A stretch of 64,000 bases of DNA. It comes from Phragmitibacter flavus (GTDB lineage: Bacteria; Verrucomicrobiota; Verrucomicrobiia; Verrucomicrobiales; Verrucomicrobiaceae). This document shows, in pieces, positions 33,891-41,859 of the stretch. The first letter of the stretch is position 1; every line of letters starts with the position of its first letter. A model generated the notes under the pieces. The model did not search any database, had not been told where the DNA came from, and was given only the letters and a program-made list of their open reading frames with translations. The position numbers and the translations under genes were made by a program. The stretch spans positions 248,001 through 312,000 of the forward strand of contig NZ_VAUV01000002.1 of the NCBI RefSeq assembly GCF_005780165.1, in the 5' to 3' direction.

Positions 33891-33941
33891 GAAGGCTCGT
33901 CCCGAGCCTTGGGGGTTTTGAAAGGCTCGGGACGAACCTTC
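33891..33941. repeat. Dispersed palindrome, type A, paired copies at a convergent 3' end
   Basis: The 18-bp arms at 33891-33908 and 33924-33941 are reverse complements with one mismatch. Each arm is itself palindromic around a TCC or GGA core. The second arm runs into CTACTTT. It lies between the lolC/E stop (33876) and the truA stop (33946) and is well placed as a bidirectional terminator. Confidence 0.75.
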
Positions 33942-33945
33942 TACT

Positions 33946-34713
33946 TTAATACAAGACGCGGTCGAGATAGAGGCCGTCGGGTGGGGCGCAGTGGTTGCTT
34001 TTGAGACCGAGGGGATTCTCGATGAGGTCGCGGAGCCAGAGGATGTCGGCACGGCCGCGGGCGGCGTGGACGAGGCTTCCGGTAAGGAGGCGGACCATTT
34101 TGTAGAGGAAACCGTCGCCTTCGAATTCGAGGGTGAGAAGTTCGGAACCGGTTGGTTGATGAATGTCGATGCGGCGGATGGTGCGGGTGACGGCGACGAG
34201 GTCTTCGCGGCGTTCGATTTCGCTCCTTTCGCCGCGGTTGGCGGAAAGTCGGGTGAAGTTGTGGGTGCCGCAAAACACGTGGGCTCCGGCTTTGAGAAGG
34301 TCCATGTCGAGCGGGCCATGAATGTGCCAGGCGAGACCGGCTTCAAAGGGATTCATGAGGTCGGAGCGCCAGATACGGTAATGGTAAATTTTGCCGGTGG
34401 CATCGAAGCGGGCGTGGAAGTCGGAAGCGGCCGGTTCGCAGGCGAGGACGCGGATGCTGACGGGGAGGTTGGCATTGAGCGCGCGTTGCCAGATCTCCGG
34501 GGTCATGGTGTTTTCCGGGACATCGACATGGGCGACTTGGGCGCGGGCATGCACGCCGGCATCGGTGCGACCGGACCCGTTGACGACAATGCGGTGGCCG
34601 ATGATGGTGATGAAAGCGGCTTCGATGCGGTCTTGAATGGTCTCACCGCGCGCCTGGGACTGCCAGCCGCGCCAGGCGCGTCCGTCGTAGGCGAGGGTAA
34701 GTTTGAGTTTCAA
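33946..34713 (-). CDS. truA: tRNA pseudouridine(38-40) synthase
   Basis: 255 aa. The catalytic Asp is D51 in GSGRTDAGVHARAQVAHVDV. The N-terminal MKLKLTLAYDGRAWRGWQSQ and the EGDGFLYKMVRLLTGSLV region are typical. It modifies positions 38-40 in the anticodon arm of tRNAs. The start lies 3 bp from the ruvX stop, so truA follows ruvX in the same leftward operon with manC. Confidence 0.95.
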   Translation of the reverse strand: MKLKLTLAYDGRAWRGWQSQARGETIQDRIEAAFITIIGHRIVVNGSGRTDAGVHARAQVAHVDVPENTMTPEIWQRALNANLPVSIRVLACEPAASDFHARFDATGKIYHYRIWRSDLMNPFEAGLAWHIHGPLDMDLLKAGAHVFCGTHNFTRLSANRGERSEIERREDLVAVTRTIRRIDIHQPTGSELLTLEFEGDGFLYKMVRLLTGSLVHAARGRADILWLRDLIENPLGLKSNHCAPPDGLYLDRVLY

Positions 34714-34716
34714 GCT

Positions 34717-35166
34717 TTAACTGTCCTCGGGCAGCAGCCAGGCGTCGGGTCCGGCTTGGGTGTTGAGGTGATCTTGCAGGATGGCGACAGCGGAGATCTG
34801 GTCGACGAGCTTTTTTTCTTCGCGGGTCTTTTGCTTGTTTTCGAGACCGAGACTGCGTTCGGCGGTTTTGCTGCTGAGACGTTCGTCGACAAAGATGATG
34901 GGGATTTCGTGGGGGAGGTGTTTGCGGAGTTTGTCAGCGAATTTTTCGACGCGTTCGGTGGCGCTGCCGTGATGGCCGTCCATGCGCAGGGGGAGGCCGA
35001 TGACGATTTCGGTGACGCGCTTCTGCTGGACGATCTCAGCGATTTGCTTTTCGACGGACGGGCTGGAGTCGAGGGTCTTGAGGGGATGGGCGAACATGCC
35101 CATGTCGTCGCTCAGGGCGAGACCGATGCGCACGGTGCCGTGATCGATGCCGAGGGTGCGGCTCAT
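34717..35166 (-). CDS. ruvX: RuvX/YqgF-family Holliday junction resolvase-like nuclease
   Basis: 149 aa. RNase H-like fold with GIDHGTVRIGLALSDD at the N-terminus, IGLPLRMDGHHGSATERV in the middle and FVDERLSSKTAE later, matching YqgF/RuvX. The family is essential in E. coli and linked to 16S rRNA 5' processing and to junction resolution. It lies 18 bp after the manC stop and 3 bp before truA. Confidence 0.92.
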   Translation of the reverse strand: MSRTLGIDHGTVRIGLALSDDMGMFAHPLKTLDSSPSVEKQIAEIVQQKRVTEIVIGLPLRMDGHHGSATERVEKFADKLRKHLPHEIPIIFVDERLSSKTAERSLGLENKQKTREEKKLVDQISAVAILQDHLNTQAGPDAWLLPEDS

Positions 35167-35184
35167 GGGGACAAAAGGGCGGGT

Positions 35185-36276
35185 TTAGCGCAGGGAGTCG
35201 GGCAGGGTTTCGACGAGTTTTTTGATTTTCTCGGCTTCGCTACGATGGGCGATGAGGATGGCATCGGGCGTGGTGATGACCATCAAATGTTCGACTCCGA
35301 GCATGGCGACGTGCTGTTTGCTGTTGGAGAAGATGAGGTTGTGGCCGCTGTCGAGATGGCTGACTTCGCAATTTTGCTGGTTGCCGTAGCCGTCGCGGAA
35401 GAGGTAGGCACCGACCGAGGTCCAGTTGCCGACGTCATCCCAGTCGAAGCTGGCTTCGACGTTGAGCACGCGGGGGGCTTTTTCCATGAGGGCGTAGTCG
35501 ATGGAAAGTTTGGGGAGATTGGGGAACTCGGTTTGGACGGTGGCGCCGAAGTCGCTGCTACCGGCGAGGGTGTCGACGAAGGTGGCAAGTTCGGGGCACA
35601 GGGTGGCGAGATTGTTGCGGACGGCTTCAACGCTCCAGAAAAACATGCCGGCGTTCCAGGTGAAACCGCCTTGTTCCAGGAAACGCTCGGCGAGGTCGGC
35701 GCTGGGTTTTTCGCGGAAGCGCAGAACTTCGAAAACAGGATTGCCGTCGGGTGCGGCGGCGGTGTAGGGATCGCCGCGTTCGATGTAGCCGTAGCTGGGG
35801 CAGGGCCAGGTGGGTTTGATGCCGATGGTGACGAGGGCCTGGCTTTCCTGGGCGGCGGTGCAGGCGGTGCGAAGGGTGTTTTGGAAAGCTTCGCGGTCCT
35901 TGATGATGTGGTCGGAGGGCAGCACCATCATGGTGGCGCTGGGGTCGCGGGCGGCCACCCAACCGACGGCAAGGGCGATGGCGGGGCCTGTGTCGCGTTT
36001 GTCGGGTTCGGCGATGATGTTTTCGACAGGGAAATCTTTGAGGACGGAGCGGACGCCGTCGAGTTGCTGATGGTTGGTGAGGATCAGGATGTTTTCTTTG
36101 GGAACGAGACCTTCAAGGCGGTCGATGGTGTGCTCCAAAAGGGTCTTGTCGTCGAACAGGCAGAGCAGTTGTTTGGGGCTTTTGTCGCGGCTCAGGGGCC
36201 AAAATCGCTGGCCGCTGCCGCCGGCGAGGATGAGTGCGTAGATGGGTTTGCTGGAGCTGGATTCGGTGGATGCCAT
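35185..36276 (-). CDS. manC: Mannose-1-phosphate guanylyltransferase
   Basis: 363 aa, nucleotidyltransferase domain only. The signature ILAGGSGQRFWPLSRDKSPKQ near residue 16 includes the Lys that binds the phosphate. VLPSDHII and the C-terminal NVEASFDWDDVGNW match GDP-mannose pyrophosphorylases. Compared with bifunctional ManC/AlgA (about 470 aa), the phosphomannose isomerase domain is absent. It supplies GDP-mannose for polysaccharides or glycolipids. It heads the leftward manC-ruvX-truA run. Confidence 0.9.
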   Translation of the reverse strand: MASTESSSSKPIYALILAGGSGQRFWPLSRDKSPKQLLCLFDDKTLLEHTIDRLEGLVPKENILILTNHQQLDGVRSVLKDFPVENIIAEPDKRDTGPAIALAVGWVAARDPSATMMVLPSDHIIKDREAFQNTLRTACTAAQESQALVTIGIKPTWPCPSYGYIERGDPYTAAAPDGNPVFEVLRFREKPSADLAERFLEQGGFTWNAGMFFWSVEAVRNNLATLCPELATFVDTLAGSSDFGATVQTEFPNLPKLSIDYALMEKAPRVLNVEASFDWDDVGNWTSVGAYLFRDGYGNQQNCEVSHLDSGHNLIFSNSKQHVAMLGVEHLMVITTPDAILIAHRSEAEKIKKLVETLPDSLR

Positions 36277-36423
36277 GAAGAGGAATTAATGTAAGGCAGC
36301 CATGCCATGCGCTGGGAGGTGTTGCAAGCGCTAGTCGAGGGATGAGGCTTCGCTTGGGACATTCCCTGACTATTTTGCACTTTCGCACTTCCTCTTTTTG
36401 CGGGGATGCGTATCTTGACCTGT

Positions 36424-36738
36424 ATGAGTTCTATCATCCAACGTCTCACGGACGAACCTCTCAACAGTTTTGCGCTGACGAGTGCCACTGCTGCAGCGGG
36501 CGGTGCGCTGGGCATTTTATTTGGTCGTAACATGGAACGTCGTCCTGCGAATGTGACGGCGTTGGCTTTGCTGGCAACGGGAGCGATCCTGGCAGCACCT
36601 GCCTTTGCGGCGATGGTGACCCGCGTGGCGAATCGTCCGGCTTCCCGTCGTGGCAGCTTGAAGAGACTTGAAGGCATCCGCAATGGATCCGTTCCTTCGG
36701 AGGGGGCAGATATTTACTCCTTGGAAGAGGGGTATTGA
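36424..36738 (+). CDS. Small membrane-associated protein, unknown function
   Basis: 104 aa from the ATG at 36424 (an in-frame ATG 18 bp upstream is also possible). Hydrophobic stretches FALTSATAAAGGALGILFG and VTALALLATGAILAAPAFAAMV flank a charged turn RNMERRP, with a basic segment after the second. It ends in an acidic tail. I recognise no family. It lies in the gap between manC and a SprT-like gene and is transcribed alone. Confidence 0.6.
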   Translation: MSSIIQRLTDEPLNSFALTSATAAAGGALGILFGRNMERRPANVTALALLATGAILAAPAFAAMVTRVANRPASRRGSLKRLEGIRNGSVPSEGADIYSLEEGY

Positions 36739-36762
36739 TCTTGATCGTCGGGCCGTCTCGGA

Positions 36763-37383
36763 TCAGATCGCGACGTCGCGCAGCATTTTGAATTGAAAGC
36801 GGAGGTCATAGCGGCCCCCGTTGTGTTGCCGGCAGCAGTTGAGGCAGGCGGAATGGCGTTTGAAGGGTTTGACGCGGCGAACCTCCAGTTTGCATGCCGG
36901 GCACTGGTAGAGAAATTTGCGTTCGCGTTTGCTGCGTGGGAGGGGAAGGGTGTGGCGGGCGCTTTCGTCGGGAATGCCGAGATCGGCACAGGCCTGACGC
37001 CATTCGTTGCCGTGGGGTTCGATGCGGCGTCTGCCGGCGCGGGCATAAGCGATAAGATGGGCGACCTCGTGTTTGAGGGTGCGCATGACCTGGCCTTCAA
37101 ATTCGGCGAGTTTGGGATTGAGTTCGACGGACCATTGCGGCCATTGGGCGAAGCCGGCGGTGCTGCGGAGGCGCGGATTCCAGTGAACCTGCAAGCGAAT
37201 GGCGCCTTCGTGCTGACCGAGATCGTCGAGCCACTGACGGGCCTGTTGTTCAAGATCGGCATCACGTCCAGGCGAAGGAAGCGGGACGTCGACAGAAGGG
37301 GTGATTTGCGGAGCCAGCTCCGGGGTGGGTGGCGAGTCCTGAAAGTTGAAGAATAGCTGCCCGTGTGGGGGCCGTGAACTCAT
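36763..37383 (-). CDS. SprT-like zinc metalloprotease-type protein
   Basis: 206 aa from the ATG at 37383; upstream in-frame codons overlap the divergent gene region and look non-coding. The zinc motif HEVAH is at residues 105-109 with a further His at 124 (EPHGNEW). A C-terminal zinc ribbon uses C161, C164, C180 and C183. This is the SprT domain layout seen in Spartan-like proteases. It may act on DNA-protein crosslinks, but bacterial SprT substrates are not well defined. Confidence 0.85.
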   Translation of the reverse strand: MSSRPPHGQLFFNFQDSPPTPELAPQITPSVDVPLPSPGRDADLEQQARQWLDDLGQHEGAIRLQVHWNPRLRSTAGFAQWPQWSVELNPKLAEFEGQVMRTLKHEVAHLIAYARAGRRRIEPHGNEWRQACADLGIPDESARHTLPLPRSKRERKFLYQCPACKLEVRRVKPFKRHSACLNCCRQHNGGRYDLRFQFKMLRDVAI

Positions 37384-37494
37384 GCTGGACCCTTGCCATT
37401 GGCAGAGGTGACCTGCAACTGCATTTGACGGGCAGGTGCAGGTTTGCAGGTGGAGCCGGTTGCTTTCCTTCACCCTTTTCTTTACGATTGGAGG

Positions 37495-38790
37495 ATGCAT
37501 TCGAGATCTTTTGTCACTCCGTCGCGACGTTCGTTCATGAAACATGCCGGCCTGGTGCTGGGTGCGGCGGCGCTGCCGGGGTTTGCGGAGGTGGAAAAGC
37601 ACCAGAAGATGATCGTGCTGCAATCGGCCTGGGACACGATCAACATTGGCGACATCGGGCATACACCCGGGACATTACGGGTTTTGGAGCAGCATTTGCC
37701 GGATGTGAAGGTGGTATTGTGGGCCTCGAAACTGGATGAGCGGGTGACGAAATTGTTGCGGACGCGGTTTCCCAAAGTGGAGATTTTGGAAGGTAGTTTG
37801 ACGGGCAAGGCGGAGCGGGATGAGCTGCTGCGGCAGGCGATTGCCAAGTGCGATTTGTTCATGCGCAATTCGGGGATGGGGCAGGCCACGGATTTTATGG
37901 AATGGTGCGGGGAACTGGGCAAACCCTATGGCGTGTTTGGTCAGTCGTATTTTGAAACGATGGTGGATGGAAAGGGTGCGGCGCAGCGGATTGCGTTGCT
38001 GGACAAGGCGGCTTTTATTTATTGCAGGGATGGGAACACGCTGGAGATTTTAAAGCGCAACGGGGTGAAGCCGGGGGTCCTGGAGTTTGGTCCCGATGGG
38101 TGTTTTGGAATTGATGTGAGGGATGAGGAGAAGGGACTGGCGACGATGAAACGATTGGGATTGGAGGAGCGGAAGTTCATCACCATTCAGTTACGGACAC
38201 ACACCGCGAAGCATGATGGGGTGCACAATCCGCCTTTGAATCCGTTGTATCCAACGCCGGAGAACGTGGCGGATGATGAACGCCGGGCGGGGGTGTATCG
38301 GGAGTTGATTTCGTTGTGGGTGAAACAGACGGGGATGAAGGTGCTGATCGCGCCGGAGGTGAAGAAGGAGTCGATTCACAACAAGCGGCTGATCTATGAT
38401 CTGTTGCCACCGGAGATTCAGAAAAATGTGATCAATCTTGAGGTCGATGAGTTTTGGAATGCGGATGAAGCGGCGACGGTATTTGCGCGGGCGCACACGG
38501 TGGTTTGTCATGAACCGCATTCGCCGATCATTGCGCTGGCGAACGGCACGCCGATTTTGCACACGTATTCGGAGTTCCACAGTCCGAAGTGCTGGATGTT
38601 CCGCGACATTGGGTTGTCGGAATGGTTGCTGGAATTCGACAGCACGCCTGCGGAGCAGATGATGGCGGCGCTTTTGAAGATTGACGGAGATTACCCGGCG
38701 GCACTGGCACGGGTGAAGAAGTCGATGGATTTTGTGCATGAACGCTTTGCGGGCTCGATGCAGATGGTGAAGGGAATTTTGGAGGATTAG
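37495..38790 (+). CDS. Tat-exported polysaccharide pyruvyl transferase-like protein
   Basis: 431 aa from the ATG at 37495, preceded by GGAGG. A twin-arginine signal RRSFMKHAG (residues 11-19) is followed by LVLGAAALPGFA. The mature part has a GT-B-like pattern of pyruvyl transferases (PF04230): GDIGHTPGTLRVLEQHLP near the start, CDLFMRNSGMGQ, KPYGVFGQS, FITIQLRTHT and, late, ALANGTPILHTYSEFHSPK. Family members usually act in the cytoplasm with phosphoenolpyruvate on a glycan. Export is unexpected, so the catalytic role is doubtful. The stop overlaps the convergent esterase stop by 4 bp. Confidence 0.75.
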   Translation: MHSRSFVTPSRRSFMKHAGLVLGAAALPGFAEVEKHQKMIVLQSAWDTINIGDIGHTPGTLRVLEQHLPDVKVVLWASKLDERVTKLLRTRFPKVEILEGSLTGKAERDELLRQAIAKCDLFMRNSGMGQATDFMEWCGELGKPYGVFGQSYFETMVDGKGAAQRIALLDKAAFIYCRDGNTLEILKRNGVKPGVLEFGPDGCFGIDVRDEEKGLATMKRLGLEERKFITIQLRTHTAKHDGVHNPPLNPLYPTPENVADDERRAGVYRELISLWVKQTGMKVLIAPEVKKESIHNKRLIYDLLPPEIQKNVINLEVDEFWNADEAATVFARAHTVVCHEPHSPIIALANGTPILHTYSEFHSPKCWMFRDIGLSEWLLEFDSTPAEQMMAALLKIDGDYPAALARVKKSMDFVHERFAGSMQMVKGILED

Positions 38791-39644
38791 GGGGATGAAT
38801 CCGGGGTGAGCAGATGATGTTTTTTGAGGAAGGCCTCGGTTTTTTCAAGGGTGTCCCAGATGAAGGGTTCGCGATTGAAAAAGGAATGAGGCTGGTCGGG
38901 ATAAGCGATGAGTTCGCATTCGCTACCGAGCTCATTGAGCCTGGCGGAGTAGACGCGGACAGTGTCGATGGGCACGGTCGTGTCGGCTTCGCCATGAAAA
39001 ATAATGACGGGAGGATGTTGGGGTTTGAGGTGGTGATGGGGACTGATTTTTAGCATGGCTTCGTAGCGCGGTCCGGCCACCTGTCGGGCTCTGAAGAAGG
39101 CGAAATTGGTGACGGGATTGAAGAGCACGAGGGCGGCGGGGACGGTGCTGATGGTGAGATCGTCGGTGTCTTCGTTGAGGTCGATGGTGGTAAGGCATGC
39201 GGCGAGGTGTCCACCGGCGGAGCCGCCGCCTGCGGCGATCTTGTCGGCATGAATGCCGAGTCTGGAGGCGTTGGCGCGCACGTAACGAAAGGAGCTGCGG
39301 GCGTCTTTGATGCAGTCGCTGACCTCCACGCCTTTGGTAGAGGTGAGCCGGTATTGGACGCTGATGGCGACCATGCCTTGTTGGGCGAGTTTTTCAGATT
39401 GACGCGAGAATGCGTTTGGGTTGCCTTTGGCCCAGCCTCCGCCGTGGTAGAAGACGATGGCGTTGCGCTGGTCGGTGGGTTTCCAGCCGGCTGGTTTCCA
39501 AACCCACAGTTGGAGGGATTGGTCGGCAATGGTTTTGTAAACGAGCTTTTCGGTGGGAGGAGGCGTGGCTGTTTTTTGGGCGGCAAGGGAGAAGGGAGAG
39601 AGGGCGGTCAGTATGAGAAAGAGGAGTGCAAAACGGCGGAACAT
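38787..39644 (-). CDS. Exported alpha/beta hydrolase (esterase/lipase)
   Basis: 285 aa from the ATG at 39644, with a signal peptide (FALLFLILTALSPFSLAAQ). The oxyanion motif FYHGGGWAKG and the nucleophile motif GGGSAGGHLAACL are present. The Asp in HGEADTTVP and the His in DQPHSFF complete a triad. It resembles the BD-FAE/acetyl-xylan esterase-type group (HSL-like). Its likely substrate is an acylated glycan. Confidence 0.88.
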   Translation of the reverse strand: MFRRFALLFLILTALSPFSLAAQKTATPPPTEKLVYKTIADQSLQLWVWKPAGWKPTDQRNAIVFYHGGGWAKGNPNAFSRQSEKLAQQGMVAISVQYRLTSTKGVEVSDCIKDARSSFRYVRANASRLGIHADKIAAGGGSAGGHLAACLTTIDLNEDTDDLTISTVPAALVLFNPVTNFAFFRARQVAGPRYEAMLKISPHHHLKPQHPPVIIFHGEADTTVPIDTVRVYSARLNELGSECELIAYPDQPHSFFNREPFIWDTLEKTEAFLKKHHLLTPDSSP

Positions 39645-39737
39645 GGTCGATGAAACGATGCGAGGTTGAAGTTGTTGCAGGGAAAAGGTTTGCGTGAAGA
39701 GGGCTGATGGCCAAGGGTGGGGTGTTTTTACGGAGCC

Positions 39738-40664
39738 ATGCTGGTGTTTGCTCTCCATCGCTTGTTGCAGGGGGTCGTGGTGGTGTTCGCCATCTTCACG
39801 ATCACCTTTTTTCTGCTGCGTTTTGCACCGGGAAGTCCGTATGCGACGGAGCGGAGCATGCCTCCGCACATTGAGGCTTACCGGCGGGCATCGCTGGGGT
39901 TGGACAAGCCTTTGGTGGAGCAATACTGGCTGCGCTTGAAGGCGATGGCGCAGGGAGATATGGATTTGTCGGACAAGTATCAGGGCCGGTATGTGGCGGA
40001 CATCATTCGGGATTCGTTTCCGGTGTCGTTGCAGATTGGGGTGATGGCTTTGGGGGTGGCGTTGTTGATCGGAATCCCGATTGGTGCTTATGCGGCGTTG
40101 CGACCGAATTCGCTGGATGACTATGTGCCGATGACGCTGGCGATGTTGGGGATTTGTTTGCCGACGTTTGTGTTGGGGCCGTTGCTGGCGTTGGGCCTTG
40201 CGCTGAAGCTGGGGATGTTCAGTGTGTCAGGCTGGTATGATACTTGGGATTTGGTGTTGCCTTCGTTGACGTTGGGGATTGTGAATGCTGCGGTGGTGGC
40301 GAGGTTGATGCGGGTGGGGATGCTGGACACGTTGAATCAGGATTTTATTCGCACGGCGCGGGCCAAAGGGGTGAGTGAGCGGGCGGTGGTTTGGAAGCAT
40401 GCGTTGAAGCACGCGTGTCTGCCGGTGCTGAATTTTTTGGGGCCGGCGACGGCTGGATTGATTGCAGGATCGTTTGTGGTGGAGAGCGTGTTTCAGGTTC
40501 CGGGGCTGGGTCAGCATTTTGTCAGTGCGGTGGTGAATCGCGATGTGTCGCTGACAGTTGGCGTGGTGGCTTTTTACGGGGTGTTTGTGGTGGTGTTCAA
40601 CTTCTTGGTGGACATCCTGCAGGTGTGGATCAATCCGCGATTGAGTTTTGAGAACCGGTCATGA
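39738..40664 (+). CDS. Dipeptide/oligopeptide ABC transporter permease (DppB/OppB type)
   Basis: 308 aa from the ATG at 39738 (GGAG just upstream; a GTG 21 bp earlier is possible). It has six membrane segments. The periplasmic segment RFAPGSPYATERSMPPH and the EAA-type loop FIRTARAKGVSERAVVWKHALKHA before the last helices are characteristic. It imports peptides or similar solutes with a partner permease (next gene). No ATPase or binding protein is adjacent. Confidence 0.92.
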   Translation: MLVFALHRLLQGVVVVFAIFTITFFLLRFAPGSPYATERSMPPHIEAYRRASLGLDKPLVEQYWLRLKAMAQGDMDLSDKYQGRYVADIIRDSFPVSLQIGVMALGVALLIGIPIGAYAALRPNSLDDYVPMTLAMLGICLPTFVLGPLLALGLALKLGMFSVSGWYDTWDLVLPSLTLGIVNAAVVARLMRVGMLDTLNQDFIRTARAKGVSERAVVWKHALKHACLPVLNFLGPATAGLIAGSFVVESVFQVPGLGQHFVSAVVNRDVSLTVGVVAFYGVFVVVFNFLVDILQVWINPRLSFENRS

Positions 40665-40670
40665 AATGAA

Positions 40671-41579
40671 ATGAAGTCAATGTCGTCAAACCAATCCATG
40701 ACTCCGACGCAACTGGCGCTTCGCGCGCTGGCGGCCAACCGGTTGGCGCTGGCGGGATTGGTTTTTTTGATTTTGATGCTCTTGGTGTGTGGGATTGGGC
40801 CTTGGTTTTCGCCGTATTTGGAGGAAGGGACCAATCTGGATTATGGGGCGCGGGGTCCGAGTGCGCAGCACTGGATGGGAACCGATGTGTTGGGACGGGA
40901 TGTGGCGACGCGGTTGATGCACGGGGGGCGCATTTCGCTGGCGGTGGGTTTGGTGACTTCGATGGTGGCTTTGGTGATTGGCGTTGGGTATGGGGCGGTG
41001 GCGGGATTGCTGGGGGGGCGCGTGGATGCGGCGATGATGCGGGTGGTGGATGTGATGTATGCGTTTCCCTTGATGATTTTCGTGATCATCCTGACGATGC
41101 TTTTGGAGAAGAGCGAATGGCTGGTGGGATTTTCGAAAGCAGCGAATTTTGATGCGCGATTGTTGCTGTTGTTTTTGGCGATCGGTGCGGTGGAATGGCT
41201 GACCATGGCGCGGATGGTGCGGGGTCAGATCCAGGGGTTGATGCGGCAGGATTTTTTGATGTGTGCCCGCGCGAACGGGGCGAGGTGGCCGCACATCATC
41301 CAACGGCATTTGCTGCCGAATGTGCTGGGTCCTGTGATTGTTTACACCAGTTTGACGGTGCCGAGCGTGATGATTTTGGAGGCGACGCTGAGCTTTCTTG
41401 GACTGGGGGTTCAGCCGCCGTTTGCGTCATGGGGGTCTCTCATATTGGACGGGGCGAACAGCATGGAGACGTATCCTTGGCTGTTGATTTTTCCGGTGAT
41501 TTTTTTCAGCCTGACGTTGCTGGCTTTAAATTTTATTGGGGATGGATTGCGGGATGTTTTGGATCCGCGGAAGAGCTGA
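40671..41579 (+). CDS. Dipeptide/oligopeptide ABC transporter permease (DppC/OppC type)
   Basis: 302 aa. Begins with a cytoplasmic N-terminus, membrane helix LALAGLVFLILMLLVCGI, then the DppC-type HWMGTDVLGRDVATRLMHGGRISL segment. The EAA-like loop MCARANGARWPHIIQRHLLPN and LGVQPPFASWGSLILDGAN are typical. It starts 6 bp after the DppB-type gene and pairs with it. Confidence 0.93.
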   Translation: MKSMSSNQSMTPTQLALRALAANRLALAGLVFLILMLLVCGIGPWFSPYLEEGTNLDYGARGPSAQHWMGTDVLGRDVATRLMHGGRISLAVGLVTSMVALVIGVGYGAVAGLLGGRVDAAMMRVVDVMYAFPLMIFVIILTMLLEKSEWLVGFSKAANFDARLLLLFLAIGAVEWLTMARMVRGQIQGLMRQDFLMCARANGARWPHIIQRHLLPNVLGPVIVYTSLTVPSVMILEATLSFLGLGVQPPFASWGSLILDGANSMETYPWLLIFPVIFFSLTLLALNFIGDGLRDVLDPRKS

Positions 41580-41690
41580 GAGCGATGGTGCAATCGTGGT
41601 CGTGGTTGGGGGGGCTGGTCGTGTGGTCCACCACGGGTTAAACCCTGAATTTTGGTAGGGTTACCCTTCAGGTGGGGTGGCTGAAGTGGT

Positions 41691-41709
41691 AAGGCTCGTC
41701 CCGAGCATT
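41691..41709. repeat. Dispersed palindrome, type A (degenerate)
   Basis: AAGGCTCG-TCC-CGAGCATT is a copy of the type A element with one arm decayed. It lies in the 280-bp convergent gap 41580-41859 between the DppC-type gene and glgC. The gap also carries a CCCT-N10-AGGG inverted repeat (41643-41660) and the type B palindrome at 41784. No gene is supported in the gap. Confidence 0.6.
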
Positions 41710-41783
41710 GTTTGGTCAAGTGGCGAGGGCCGGGAAGCGGGGGTAAGGACAACTCACAGAAATCAGGGCGCTTCTCGTCCAGG

Positions 41784-41804
41784 TTCTCGGCAAGATGCCG
41801 AGAA
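41784..41804. repeat. Dispersed palindrome, type B (TTCTCGGCA-AGA-TGCCGAGAA)
   Basis: Perfect 9-bp arms around AGA, followed by CGACACGCAAG. The same sequence, same loop and same 3' flank occur at 51440-51460. Both sites are downstream of gene ends and are preceded by a CTGAATTTTGG-containing inverted repeat. Confidence 0.8.
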
Positions 41805-41859
41805 CGACACGCAAGCTGCGAAGCCGCGAAGCGATCCGTGTGCTACCCACTGACATGAA

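Noticed and set aside
33991-36294. A 767-codon open frame on the plus strand
   Set aside because: It lies antisense to truA, ruvX and manC, whose products match known families throughout. The frame has low-complexity Gly/Asp/Val composition typical of antisense reading in purine-biased genes.
37384-37662. N-terminal extension of the SprT-like protein
   Set aside because: The extension runs antisense to the divergent pyruvyl transferase-like gene and has no domain; the ATG at 37383 gives the family length.
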